A stretch of 64,000 nucleotides of DNA, from assembly GCF_000820725.1 (NCBI RefSeq), contig NZ_CCXH01000111.1, forward strand, positions 1 to 64,000, read 5' to 3'. Source of the DNA: Actinomyces polynesiensis. Lineage in GTDB: Bacteria > Actinomycetota > Actinomycetes > Actinomycetales > Actinomycetaceae. The position numbers were made by a program, and so were the translations under genes. Below are positions 35,078 to 44,667 of this stretch, piece after piece (positions within the stretch are counted from its first letter, which is position 1; each line of letters begins with the position of its first letter). The notes under the pieces are model-generated. The model worked only from the letters and a program-made list of their open reading frames with translations. It was not told where the DNA came from and did not search any database.

Positions 35078-38000
35078 ATGGCGCGTCGTCTCCGAACGAT
35101 GGTCGTCGCCGGCTTCCTGGCTCCCTGCATGGTTGCAGGGATCGCGGGAACCGCGTTGGCCGACCCCCAACAACAGGTCAGCAACAGCACGGTGTCGGGC
35201 TTCCCGACCTCCCCACAACCCTCGACGGGTTCCTTCGACTGGGCCCAGAGGGCCAAGGACTACGACGCTTTCGTCTACGACTGGCAGGACCGTGGCTCCT
35301 ACACGACCATCCAGACGGACACCTCCGCGCTGAACATGCCGGCGGGCTCGACCACCTTCAAGATGCCCGCCTACTACGGTGACACGCGCGTCCAGGGTGA
35401 TGCGGGCAACGGCAACCAGGAGGCGGTCACCCAGATCGCCTCGGTCGTCGGGGCAACCCTGGTCGGCGTCGACAAGTCCGACCAGGACGGCAAGGACTAC
35501 GTCGACATGCTCCGCACCTTCTACCACCCGGATCTCGGCGTGGCGAAGGACACCCCCTCCTCGTCCTCGAGCGCCCCGGGTTCGCAGTCGATCTGGTACA
35601 CGACGGTCTCCAACGTCCTGTACTACATGCTCGGCGACCAGTACCCCGACGCCACGGACATGACGCCGATGCTGCGGTCGATCGCGGACCAGTACTACGC
35701 GATGCTCAAGTCCGTGGGCGGTGCGAACGCGGACATCACGATGCAGGACTTCGACTTCGCCACGGGCACGGCGGTCAAGGGTCGCAACGAGGGCGGTGAG
35801 GCCGCCGCCGGCGCCGCAGCCATCCTCCTGTGGGCCCACGCCAAGTTCGGTGACTCCAAGTACCTCGAGGGCGCCGAGTGGGCGATGGACGCGCTGCAGC
35901 GCTCCAACCAGAACCTCTACTACGAGGTCATCCCAATCCTCGCCCCCTACATCGCCGCGCGCATGAACGCCGAGGACGGCACCGACTACGACGTCTCGAA
36001 GTACATCGGTTGGCTGATGGCGGGCTCCAACACGCGTCGCGGTTGGGGGACCATCACGGGGACCTGGGGTGGCGTCGACGTCTCCGGGCTCTCCGGGTCC
36101 AAGACGGACTGCGGACCCAAGGGCTGCACGAACGGGAACACGGGCTACGCGTTCGCCATGAACTCCTTCGCCACCCCGCTCCTCGCGGCGACCGCCAAGT
36201 ACGATGCGCGCTACGCGGACACCATCGGGCGTTGGATGCTCAACGTCGACCACGCGGCCCGCTACTTCTACGCCGACCAACTGACCGCCGACCAGCAGTA
36301 CTGGGGCAGCCGGTTCATCGACGACCCGGCCCACGTCATCGCGTACGAGGGGCTGACGACCTCCGGGAGTGCCGGGATCATGGCGCTCGGTGACGTGCCG
36401 GACCGTTCGGCGAACTGGGGCGTCGGGAAGGACGCCACCAGCCTCGGGCTCTACGGATCCAGCTGGGTCGGCTTCATGGGTGCCTCGCTGTCGGCGACCA
36501 ACGTCGCGAACGTGGTCCGGACCGACCTCAACGCCCTCGACTTCTTCGGGACCAACGCATATCCGACCTACCTGTACTACAACCCGAACACCACCGATGC
36601 GAAGGTGTCCGTGGCCCTGGAGTCGGGCAGCAAGGACCTCTACGACTCGGTGTCGGACTCGATGCTGGCGACCGGGGTCTCCGGGACGACCACGATCACC
36701 GTCCCCGCCGGGCACTCCGTGGTCCTCGTCGAGGTCCCCGCGGGCGCGACGAGGGCGACGCAGGGATCGGCCACGACCTTCGACGGCACCGCCGTGGCGT
36801 GGAACCGCAACACCGACAGGGACCTGGTCGTGGAGTCCGCCGGCGTCACCGCGTCGTCGAGTGCCGAGGGCTCCGACCCCTCGGCCGTGGCGGACGGGGA
36901 CACGTCGACCCTCTGGACGTCCGGGGCGGGCGGCGAGCAGTCGCTCACGGTGGACCTCGGGGCGGCGAAGACGGTCTCGCGTGCCTCCGTGGTGTGGGGC
37001 CCCGAAGCGGCCAGGGCATTCCGGCTCGAGACCTCTGAGGACGGCGTGAACTGGAGTGTGCAGACCGCTGCGTCCGACGGCTCCGGGGGCAGCAGCCAGC
37101 TCGGGTTCCCGCCGGTGCGGGCGCGGTACGTCCGCCTGGTGCTGACCGAACCCGTCATCGAGGGCGCAGCCGCCTACTCGGTCCGCACCCTGGAGGTCAA
37201 CGGGTCCTCCGCGAGCGATGACCTGGCGCTCAACCAGCCGACGACTGCCTCGAGCATCCAGAACACCACGAACAAGGTCGAGAACGCCACCGATGGGGAC
37301 GCCTCGACGAGATGGGAGTCGAAGACCGCAGATCCCCAGTGGCTGCAGGTGGACCTCGGGAAGACCCAGGACGTGGGGCGCGTGGTGATCGCCTGGGAGA
37401 CGGCCGCCGCGAAGGACTACACCATCGACGTGAGCGATGACGGCAACACGTGGACGACCGCCGCCACGGTCCAGAACACCACCTCACCGGTGACCACCGT
37501 GACGGACCTGCCGGCCGGCACGACTGCGCGGTACATCCGCATGAACGGGACCAGCCGGCTGACGAAGTACGCGTACAGCCTGTACTCCCTGAGCGTCTAC
37601 GCGCCCGCGGGCTCGACGACGCTGAACCCCGACGGGAGCGCGACCTCGCGTCCCGCCGAGGTCCTCGGTGTGGAGAGCGCGGAGGGGGCGTCCGGGTTCG
37701 TCGCGGGCGCCGAGGGTGCCTCCGTCTCCCTGGCGTCCTTCACGCCCGACGCCGAGGTGACGGTCACCTGGACGCCGACGGGGACGGCCGACTCCCCCGC
37801 ATCCGGGGACGGGTCGGCCACCACGTGGACGGGGCGCACGGGGTCCGACGGGACGGCCGAGGTCACGGGCACGCTGCCCGCGGCCGGGACGTACACGGTG
37901 AGGGCCACGGACGCGTTCGGTGTCACCGCCCTGGCGGAGGACTCCGTGGAGGTCGGGGCCGCCCCGGAGCCCGAGCCGAGCGAGTCCACCGAACCGTCGG

Positions 38001-38275
38001 AGCCGTCGGAGCCGAGTGAGTCGGGTGAACCCACGGAGCCGAGTGAGTCGGCCCAGCCGTCCGAGCCCGCTGAGTCCGGGTCCCCGACGACGCCGGGGAC
38101 CGGCTCACCCTCCGCCACCGGCACGGCGACCGGGTCCTCCTCGCCGACTGCGACGGAGGATGCCACGGACCTCGCCCACACGGGCGCGACCGCCGGGTCG
38201 CTGGGGGCACTCGCCCTCCTCCTGATGACGACCGGGGCCGGGACCCTCGTCGTGCGCAGGAGGAGGATCGGCTGA
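35078..38275 (+). CDS. Secreted wall-anchored protein with helical barrel and two discoidin domains
   Basis: 1065 aa. Order: signal peptide (about 1-28, cleaved after TALA), a helix-rich domain (about 45-560) with repeated Trp/Tyr/Gly motifs that suggests an (alpha/alpha) toroid glycoside-active enzyme, two F5/8 type C (CBM32-like) domains at about 590-712 and 715-846, an Ig-like stretch (about 860-960), a Glu/Pro/Ser repeat linker, then a sorting signal: LAHTG at 1032, a hydrophobic span and RRRRIG. LAxTG is typical of class E sortase substrates in high-GC actinobacteria. It probably binds and cleaves a host or bacterial glycan at the cell surface. The catalytic family could not be named. 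Confidence 0.8.
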   Translation: MARRLRTMVVAGFLAPCMVAGIAGTALADPQQQVSNSTVSGFPTSPQPSTGSFDWAQRAKDYDAFVYDWQDRGSYTTIQTDTSALNMPAGSTTFKMPAYYGDTRVQGDAGNGNQEAVTQIASVVGATLVGVDKSDQDGKDYVDMLRTFYHPDLGVAKDTPSSSSSAPGSQSIWYTTVSNVLYYMLGDQYPDATDMTPMLRSIADQYYAMLKSVGGANADITMQDFDFATGTAVKGRNEGGEAAAGAAAILLWAHAKFGDSKYLEGAEWAMDALQRSNQNLYYEVIPILAPYIAARMNAEDGTDYDVSKYIGWLMAGSNTRRGWGTITGTWGGVDVSGLSGSKTDCGPKGCTNGNTGYAFAMNSFATPLLAATAKYDARYADTIGRWMLNVDHAARYFYADQLTADQQYWGSRFIDDPAHVIAYEGLTTSGSAGIMALGDVPDRSANWGVGKDATSLGLYGSSWVGFMGASLSATNVANVVRTDLNALDFFGTNAYPTYLYYNPNTTDAKVSVALESGSKDLYDSVSDSMLATGVSGTTTITVPAGHSVVLVEVPAGATRATQGSATTFDGTAVAWNRNTDRDLVVESAGVTASSSAEGSDPSAVADGDTSTLWTSGAGGEQSLTVDLGAAKTVSRASVVWGPEAARAFRLETSEDGVNWSVQTAASDGSGGSSQLGFPPVRARYVRLVLTEPVIEGAAAYSVRTLEVNGSSASDDLALNQPTTASSIQNTTNKVENATDGDASTRWESKTADPQWLQVDLGKTQDVGRVVIAWETAAAKDYTIDVSDDGNTWTTAATVQNTTSPVTTVTDLPAGTTARYIRMNGTSRLTKYAYSLYSLSVYAPAGSTTLNPDGSATSRPAEVLGVESAEGASGFVAGAEGASVSLASFTPDAEVTVTWTPTGTADSPASGDGSATTWTGRTGSDGTAEVTGTLPAAGTYTVRATDAFGVTALAEDSVEVGAAPEPEPSESTEPSEPSEPSESGEPTEPSESAQPSEPAESGSPTTPGTGSPSATGTATGSSSPTATEDATDLAHTGATAGSLGALALLLMTTGAGTLVVRRRRIG

Positions 38276-38407
38276 CGGATCCGGACCCGGATCCGTGGCG
38301 GGTGGCGTGTCGCGATGGGCGCCACCCGCCACGGCCGGTGGGCGGCGGAAGGCGTGCCACGGCCACCTCCCCGCCACCGGTGCGTTTGACCACTGCTTGA
38401 TCCTCGA

Positions 38408-38436
38408 TTGACACCCTTCTTGCCGATTTCTAGGGT
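38408..38436 (+). promoter_or_regulatory. Promoter of the MFS exporter gene
   Basis: TTGACA (38408-38413), 17-bp spacer, TAGGGT (38431-38436), then six bases to the ATG at 38443. A near-consensus leaderless promoter. Confidence 0.75.
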
Positions 38437-38442
38437 CATCGC

Positions 38443-40134
38443 ATGATGCGAATCCGCGGGCGGGCGGCAGGTCCCGCACTGCCCGGGACGGGCTCTCCTG
38501 CAGGGTCCGCGACTGCCGCCCCCGGAGCTGCCCCCTCCCGCCCCGTCGACGCGTCAGGCGGGGAGGCCACGCCCGGTGGGTCCCCGGTCGTCGGCATCGC
38601 CGCGGCGGGCATGACCTCACTGGTCGGCTGGTTGGTGGTCGTGGAGTTCGTGTCCGGGATCATCCAGGGCTACTACACCCCCCTGTACACCGACATCGCC
38701 CGCCACCTCGCCATCCACGACGCCGACGTCAACATCTTCGAGGCCGCCCAGCTCATGGTCTCCGCCGTGTGCGTGCCGATCTTCGCCAAGCTCGGGGACA
38801 CACTCGGGTACCGCAGGATGCTCCTGTGGTCCTCCGTGGTCACCGCCGTGGGCAGCTGGGGCATCGTGGTCATGCCCAACTACCTCACCTTCACCATCGC
38901 CTGGGCCGTCCAGGGGGCCTACGTGGCCTGGCTGCCCCTGGACGTGGCGCTGATCAGTGCGCGGGCCAGGCAGTTCCCCGACGCCCACCGGCTGACCACG
39001 AAGGGAGCGGGCGTGATCGTCGCGGCCCTCCAGGCCGGCGCCATCACGGGAGCCGTCCTCGGTGGCCAACTGGGTGTCTTCGCCCCGACGCACATGCCTC
39101 TCGTCCTGGGCGTGCCGGCGGTCTTGGTCACCGTGGTCGTCCTCGTCGTCGCCACCCGCGTGCCCGAGGCGCCGGAGATTCCCGGGGGCCGTCTGGACCT
39201 GCGCGGTGCGGTGCTGGTGAGCCTGTCTCTGCTGGCGGTCGGCACGGGACTGACGCTCGTGCGCCTCCAGGGCCTCACCTCGCCATGGGCGTGGGGACTC
39301 GTGGTGGTCGGGTTGGTCCTCCTGTGGGCCTTCGTGCGTGCGGAGCTCCAGGTCGAGGACCCCCTCATCGACGTGCGCGTCGTCCGCGGCACCCAGTTGT
39401 GGCCCGTGGTCGTCACCTCGGGCCTCTTCGGCGTCTCCGTGCTGGGGGCGCAGGGCTCGCTGTCGACCTTCGCGCGCACCGACCCGGAGGTCTACGGCTA
39501 CGGACTGGGCCTGAGCAGCATCGGGGTGTCGGTACTGATCCTCGGGTACGTACTCGCCACCTTCACCGGTGCCCTCCTGCACTCCCGCATCGCCCTCGTG
39601 CTCGGGGGTCGGCGGAGCCTCGTGCTGGCGAGCCTGCTCGTGGCCACTGGCTACCTCTCGCTGCTCGTGCTGCACACGCGTGAGCTGACGATGCTCGCGG
39701 GGATGGTGGTCGCCGGGCTCGGCTCGGGCGCCCTCGTCGCCGCGCTGCCGGCCGCTGCTGCCTCCGCGGCCCCCCATGACCGCACGGGCGTCGCCACGGG
39801 GCTCACCAACACGACGAAGACCGTGGGCGGGATGGTCGCCTCCGCGGCGTTCGCGGTGGCACTCCTGTCCGGCAACCACGACACGCTGGCGGGTGAGGCC
39901 GGGACGGCGGGTTCCTTCGGCGGGTACATGACGGTGTGGATCGTGTGCGGGGTGACGGCGCTCGTCTCCGTCGGCTTCCTGCTCATGGCCCCCGCAGGCT
40001 CCTTCGAGGGCGCTCCCGATGCGGTCGGCGCGGCGGAACCCACCGGTGACACGAACGGGGGTGACGACCCCGACGAGGGTGCCGCGCCCGAAGCGGCCCC
40101 GGTGGGGGAGACTGATCTGGGCGCACCCGCGTGA
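38443..40134 (+). CDS. MFS exporter (DHA2-like, 14 helices)
   Basis: 563 aa. After a 50-residue Ala/Gly/Pro-rich cytoplasmic tail there are about fourteen membrane segments. The helix 2-3 loop motif KLGDTLGYRRMLL and the general length fit the EmrB/QacA group of proton-driven multidrug exporters. An acidic tail (GDTNGGDDPDEGAAPE) follows the last helix. The promoter with its leaderless start decides the ATG at 38443. The M20 peptidase gene begins 29 bases after the stop, so the two are likely co-transcribed. Confidence 0.82.
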   Translation: MMRIRGRAAGPALPGTGSPAGSATAAPGAAPSRPVDASGGEATPGGSPVVGIAAAGMTSLVGWLVVVEFVSGIIQGYYTPLYTDIARHLAIHDADVNIFEAAQLMVSAVCVPIFAKLGDTLGYRRMLLWSSVVTAVGSWGIVVMPNYLTFTIAWAVQGAYVAWLPLDVALISARARQFPDAHRLTTKGAGVIVAALQAGAITGAVLGGQLGVFAPTHMPLVLGVPAVLVTVVVLVVATRVPEAPEIPGGRLDLRGAVLVSLSLLAVGTGLTLVRLQGLTSPWAWGLVVVGLVLLWAFVRAELQVEDPLIDVRVVRGTQLWPVVVTSGLFGVSVLGAQGSLSTFARTDPEVYGYGLGLSSIGVSVLILGYVLATFTGALLHSRIALVLGGRRSLVLASLLVATGYLSLLVLHTRELTMLAGMVVAGLGSGALVAALPAAAASAAPHDRTGVATGLTNTTKTVGGMVASAAFAVALLSGNHDTLAGEAGTAGSFGGYMTVWIVCGVTALVSVGFLLMAPAGSFEGAPDAVGAAEPTGDTNGGDDPDEGAAPEAAPVGETDLGAPA

Positions 40135-40163
40135 AGGCACGCGGGCCAGGACGAGGAGGACAC

Positions 40164-41549
40164 ATGTCCGTCGATGACGGGGCAGGGGGAGCCACATCCA
40201 CGGTGGCGGAGAAGCTCGGGAGGGCCATCAGGGTCCTCACCGTGTCGGTGAGGGGACAGGAGCCCGGCAGTGCCCCGGCCTTCGCCGCCCTGCGCGAGCT
40301 GGTCGCCACCCAGTGGCCCCACGCCCGTGAGGTCCTCGACGTCGAGGTCGTGTCAGGCGCGCTGCTCATGACGTGGAGCGGGTCGGACCGCTCCCTCGCC
40401 GACCACCCCGCGATGTTCATGGCCCACCAGGACGTCGTGGGCATCACGGGGATCGATCCCGCCACCGTGACGCCGCAGACCCCGGCACCCGGGTGGAGCG
40501 TTCCGCCCTTCTCCGGGGAGGTCCTCGACGGTGCCGTGCGGGGCCGTGGGGCGCTCGACGACAAGGGATCGCTCTGCGCGCTCATGGAGGCGCTCGACTC
40601 GCTCGCCGCCGCCGGGCACCGACCCGTGCGCGACATCGTCGTGAGCCTGGGCTGCGACGAGGAACAGGACGGGAGCTCGGCGCGCGCGGTCGCGGAGGTC
40701 CTGCGCGGGCGCGGGATCCACCCCTGGTTCGTCCTCGACGAGGGCGGCGCCGTTGTCGAGGGAGCCCTGCCCGGTGTCGCGGGCCGGATCGCCGTGGTCG
40801 GTGTCTCCGAGAAGGGGGTCGTCGACCTGCGTCTGACCGCCAGCGATGCCGGCGGCCACGCCTCCACCCCACCGCGCCGTGGGGCGACCTTCCGCCTGGC
40901 GCGGGCCATCACGCGCATTGAGCACCGCCCCTTCCCGGTGCGCCTCTCGGAGCCGGTCGCCGCCATGCTCGAACTGGCCGCACCACACACGGAGGGCCCA
41001 CTCGCCAGGGTCTACGCCAGGGCGCGCACCCTCGCGCCCGCCATCGCCCGGGTCCTGGCCGCCAGCGGTGCCGAGACCGCCGCCCTGGTGCGCACGACGG
41101 TCGCCGTCACCCAACTGTCCGGGTCGGCAGGTCTCAACGTCCTGGCCACCTCGGCCAGCGCAGGCCTGAACGTCCGCATCGCGGTGGGGGAGACCCTCAA
41201 GGGCACGCTGGCCCGGATCCGCCGCGTCGTGCACGACCCGGCGGTGACCGTCGAGGTCGTGTCCGCGAGCGAGCCGTCCCCGGTCTCGCCCTCGCAGGGC
41301 GCCCAGTGGGAGGCACTGGGACGGGCCCTGGCCACGTCCCACCCCGACGCCGTGCTGCTCCCCTACGTCCAGATGAGCGCCTCGGACTCCCGGCACTTCA
41401 CGTCCCTCAGCGACCACGTCTACCGGTTCACGCCCTTCGAGATGTCCGCCGCCGAGCGCGCGACGATCCACGGCCCCGACGAGCGGATCCGGGTCAAGGC
41501 GCTGGAGGACGGGGTGGTCTTCTACCAGGAGCTCGTGCGCGGTCTGTGA
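40164..41549 (+). CDS. M20-family metallopeptidase
   Basis: 461 aa with the M20 metal-site pattern: first His in MAHQDVVG, bridging Asp in GRGALDDKGS, Glu pair in CDEEQDG, Asp in VLDEGGA and the late His in RHFTSLSDHVY. The family removes terminal residues from peptides or N-acyl groups (carboxypeptidase PM20D1-like layout). GAGGAGGACAC immediately before the ATG at 40164 sets the start; the frame opens 11 codons earlier without such a site. Confidence 0.85.
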   Translation: MSVDDGAGGATSTVAEKLGRAIRVLTVSVRGQEPGSAPAFAALRELVATQWPHAREVLDVEVVSGALLMTWSGSDRSLADHPAMFMAHQDVVGITGIDPATVTPQTPAPGWSVPPFSGEVLDGAVRGRGALDDKGSLCALMEALDSLAAAGHRPVRDIVVSLGCDEEQDGSSARAVAEVLRGRGIHPWFVLDEGGAVVEGALPGVAGRIAVVGVSEKGVVDLRLTASDAGGHASTPPRRGATFRLARAITRIEHRPFPVRLSEPVAAMLELAAPHTEGPLARVYARARTLAPAIARVLAASGAETAALVRTTVAVTQLSGSAGLNVLATSASAGLNVRIAVGETLKGTLARIRRVVHDPAVTVEVVSASEPSPVSPSQGAQWEALGRALATSHPDAVLLPYVQMSASDSRHFTSLSDHVYRFTPFEMSAAERATIHGPDERIRVKALEDGVVFYQELVRGL

Positions 41550-41684
41550 GCACACCGCGTCGCTCCCGCAGGACACCCGTGCGCAGGCCGTGCGGAGCCC
41601 CCGTCGACCAGCACCCCGCGGCCCCCGCCTGGAGGACGTGGACGCGGGCGTGACGCGGCACGGAGCGGATCTACCATGCCGCAC

Positions 41685-43457
41685 ATGGCCGACCTGCTGA
41701 TCCGGGACGTCCGGATCGTCCCCTTCCGCGACCGTGCGACCCTGTCGCGTACCTACGCCACCCACCTGCCCGACCACGGGACCTCCGCCGTGCCGACCGT
41801 GGGCGACCCCGGTCGTGCCGCGGACGCGGCACTGGAGCGCGCCGCCCACCTGCGCGCCGCGGACGCCGCACGCGGGGTCGACGCGGGCGAGCCGGTCGAC
41901 GTGCTCATCCGCGACGGCCGGGTGGCGGAGGTCGGACCGCACCTGCACCGCGGCGGGGTCGACGAGCTCGACGGTGGCGGCGCCTTCGCCGTCCCCGGCC
42001 TGTGGGACGCGCACGCCCACCTCGACCTCGAGGCCGCACGGGCGGGACGCCTGGACCTGCGCACCACACGCACGCCGGAGGACGTCCTTTCCCTGGTGCG
42101 GGAGGCGGTCGATGCACTGTCCGCCGCCGACCGCGCCCGTGGGGTCAGCGTGCAGGGGTTCGGTTTCAGGCTGTCGGGCTGGGCGCGAACCCCCGACGTG
42201 GCCGAACTCGATGCCGTGTCGGGGGACGTCCCCGTCGCCCTCGTCTCGGGCGACGTCCACTCGGGGTGGCTGAACTCCGCGGCCCTGCGCGCGCTCGGCG
42301 TGGCCGACCCCGGTGGCCCACTGCGGGAGGACCCCTGGTTCGGGGTGATGAACCGCCTCGACGAACTGCCCGGCTCGCGCGAGCTGCGTGAGCGCGGGTA
42401 CCGCGCCGTCCTGGCGGACATGCTGGACCGCGGGGTCACGGGCGTGGTGGACATGGCGCAGCCGGCCTCTCCCGACGAGTGGCCCCGGCGGGTCGCGGCG
42501 TGGGAGGGCGCCGGCGGTGTCCCCCTGCCACGCATCCGCGCCGCGATCTACCGTGAGCAGCTCGGGGAGTGGACCCGGCTCGGGTTGCGCAGTGGGGACC
42601 CGCTCCCCGCCTCCCCCGTGGACGAGGGCGGCCACGCGCTGTTCACCCAGGGTCCCCTCAAGGTCATCGCGGACGGGTCCATGGGGACCTGCACCGCCTT
42701 CACCCATGCCAGCTACCCGCCTGCCCTCGGACTGGCACACACCCACGGCGTGGAGAACATGTCACGGGCGGAGCTCGAGGACCTCATGGCGCGGGCCACC
42801 TCCGCGGGGTTCACCATGGCGGTCCACGCCATCGGCGACGCCTGTCTGGAGGACGTCGCCTCCGCATTCCTCGCCACCGGGGCCCGGGGTCGGGTCGAGC
42901 ACGCCCAGCTGCTGGGCGACCCGGCCGGTGGGGGAGTCGACGCGCCCGCGATCCTCGCACGCCTGGGTGTCGAGGTCTCCGTCCAGCCCGCTCACCTCCT
43001 CGACGACTGGTCGGCGGTGTCACGGGTGTGGCCGGGGCTTGAGTCGCGCTGCTACGCCTTCGCCGACCTCGTCGGTGCAGGGGTCCGACTGCACCTCGGG
43101 TCAGATGCGCCGGTCGCCCCTCTGGACCCCTGGCTCGCCATGTCGGTGGCGGTGGGACGCCTCGTGGACGGGGGTGCGGTGTGGGGCCCCGAGCAGAGGC
43201 TCACCCCTGAGGAGGCGCTGGCCGCCTCGGTGGACGGGTGCGGACCCGTGGCCGTGGGCTCGCGCGGGGACGTGGTCCTGTGCGGGGAGAACCCGTTGGC
43301 GCCGGTGGTCGACGTCGGGGAGTCCGCGCAGCGTCTGCGCGCGCCGGGGCAGCTCACCACGGTGGTGGGCGGTCGGGTGGCCCGGTCCTGGGGCCCGTCC
43401 CGGCTGACGTGCGCGGGTCCGTGCGGGAGCGTCGTGGGGCCGCGAGGTCGAGGGTGA
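41685..43457 (+). CDS. Amidohydrolase family 3 (YtcJ-like)
   Basis: 590 aa metal-dependent hydrolase: HAHLDL after the first strand, HAIGD in the middle, HLGSDAPVAPLDPW near the end. The family hydrolyses amide or related bonds in small molecules; the substrate is unknown. Two ATGs are possible (41676, 41685). The second is preferred because TACCAT ends seven bases upstream and MADLLIRDVRI is the typical N terminus. It lies between an M20 peptidase and a PfkB kinase on the same strand, perhaps a scavenging cluster. Confidence 0.83.
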   Translation: MADLLIRDVRIVPFRDRATLSRTYATHLPDHGTSAVPTVGDPGRAADAALERAAHLRAADAARGVDAGEPVDVLIRDGRVAEVGPHLHRGGVDELDGGGAFAVPGLWDAHAHLDLEAARAGRLDLRTTRTPEDVLSLVREAVDALSAADRARGVSVQGFGFRLSGWARTPDVAELDAVSGDVPVALVSGDVHSGWLNSAALRALGVADPGGPLREDPWFGVMNRLDELPGSRELRERGYRAVLADMLDRGVTGVVDMAQPASPDEWPRRVAAWEGAGGVPLPRIRAAIYREQLGEWTRLGLRSGDPLPASPVDEGGHALFTQGPLKVIADGSMGTCTAFTHASYPPALGLAHTHGVENMSRAELEDLMARATSAGFTMAVHAIGDACLEDVASAFLATGARGRVEHAQLLGDPAGGGVDAPAILARLGVEVSVQPAHLLDDWSAVSRVWPGLESRCYAFADLVGAGVRLHLGSDAPVAPLDPWLAMSVAVGRLVDGGAVWGPEQRLTPEEALAASVDGCGPVAVGSRGDVVLCGENPLAPVVDVGESAQRLRAPGQLTTVVGGRVARSWGPSRLTCAGPCGSVVGPRGRG

Positions 43458-43529
43458 GGTGTGCCACACTGGTGCCGTGACGCGGTCGAGGACGCCCGCA
43501 CACGCAGGTTCGAGGATCGGGGTGCGCAC

Positions 43530-44522
43530 ATGGAGAACGGCAACGGGGGCAGGGTGGTCCACACCGGGCAGGTCGTCATCGACCTGACCATGAAGGTCGA
43601 CCACGTCCCCTCCCCCGGCACCGAGGTGTTCGCGGACTCCTTCGCCCTCGAGGTCGGTGGTGGCTTCAACGTCCTGCGGGCCGTCCGCCGGATGGGGGTG
43701 ACCGCTGAGTACGTGGGCGGCATCGGTGTCGGTCCCCTGGCGGAGGTCGCGCGCGGCACGCTCATCCGTGAGGGCGTCAACCTCACCGGGTACAGGGAGA
43801 AGGAACTGGACACGGGGTTCTGCGTGGCCCTGACGGACGCCGACTCGGAACGGACCTTCCTGTCCACCCGGGGCGCTGAGCTGGCCACCCCCCTGGAGGC
43901 CTACGACCACGTCCACCTGGGAGCCGGGGACGTCGTCTACATGACCGGATACTCCCTGGCCGATCCCGAGCCGCGTGACGCGCTGCTGCGGCTGGTCTCC
44001 CGCCTGGCCCTCGAGGGCAGGCCGGGAAGCGCCGCGGCTCCTGGCGCCCCGGCGGTCGTGTTCGATCCCTCCACCATCGTCGACCAGACGGATCCCGACG
44101 CCCTGCGCCGGGTCGCCTCGCTGCATCCCGTGTGGACCATGAACCTCAGGGAGGCGGGCATCCTCGCCGGCCTGTTCGGGTTCGACGCGGGCGAGGACGG
44201 CGCCGCCCTCGCCACCGCCCTGTCCCAGGGGCTCGATGCCTGCGTGGTCGTGCGCGCGGGCGCCAGGGGTGCCTGGCTCGCCCACTCCGGTGCCGCAGAA
44301 CTGGTGCCGGCGCCGAGCGTGCGGGCAGTGGACACCAATGGCGCGGGCGACACGCATGCCGGGGTCCTGTGTGCCGCGCTCGCGGTCGGACGCTCGCTGG
44401 AGGACTCCATCCGTCTGGCCACCGTGGCCGCCGCCCTGTCCGTCACACGGGAGGGACCTGCCACCGCGCCCACCGTCGAGGAGCTCGAGCTGGCGATCTC
44501 CGGGCAGCTCGGGGGTCTGTGA
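43530..44522 (+). CDS. PfkB-family carbohydrate kinase
   Basis: 330 aa, with GGGFNVLRAVRRMG near residue 40 and the catalytic signature DTNGAGDTHAGVL near 270. The substrate is probably a sugar or nucleoside. MENGNGG at 43530 is the best start; the frame is open from 43461 but a CACACT promoter element (43463-43468) lies inside that extension. It ends 72 bases before tRNA-Arg. Confidence 0.83.
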   Translation: MENGNGGRVVHTGQVVIDLTMKVDHVPSPGTEVFADSFALEVGGGFNVLRAVRRMGVTAEYVGGIGVGPLAEVARGTLIREGVNLTGYREKELDTGFCVALTDADSERTFLSTRGAELATPLEAYDHVHLGAGDVVYMTGYSLADPEPRDALLRLVSRLALEGRPGSAAAPGAPAVVFDPSTIVDQTDPDALRRVASLHPVWTMNLREAGILAGLFGFDAGEDGAALATALSQGLDACVVVRAGARGAWLAHSGAAELVPAPSVRAVDTNGAGDTHAGVLCAALAVGRSLEDSIRLATVAAALSVTREGPATAPTVEELELAISGQLGGL

Positions 44523-44543
44523 CCCATCGCCCAGGGAGCCGGT

Positions 44544-44573
44544 TTGTCCTCCACGCCGCGCGACGCGTACAGT
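44544..44573 (+). promoter_or_regulatory. Promoter of tRNA-Arg
   Basis: TTGTCC (44544-44549), 18-bp spacer, TACAGT (44568-44573), 21 bases before the tRNA. Confidence 0.6.
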
Positions 44574-44594
44574 GGTTCCCAGCCAAACGGCGAT

Positions 44595-44667
44595 GCGCCC
44601 GTAGCTCAATGGATAGAGCATCTGACTACGGATCAGAAGGTTGGGGGTTCGAGTCCCTTCGGGCGCG
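44595..44667 (+). tRNA. tRNA-Arg (anticodon ACG), prophage integration target
   Basis: Acceptor GCGCCCG/CGGGCGC, anticodon stem TCTGA/TCAGA around CTACGGA (ACG), T loop GGTTCGAGTCC. Its 3' half from the anticodon stem on lies in the 80-bp att core, so the prophage restores a complete tRNA after integration. Confidence 0.93.

Noticed and set aside
35066-36715. 549-aa minus-strand frame opposite the discoidin protein
   Set aside because: Shadow frame; the plus strand has signal peptide, domains and sorting signal.
43475-43529. Leaderless GTG start for the second PfkB kinase
   Set aside because: CACACT-N6-GTG fits the spacing, but this GTG is out of frame with the kinase; the element is more likely just its promoter.
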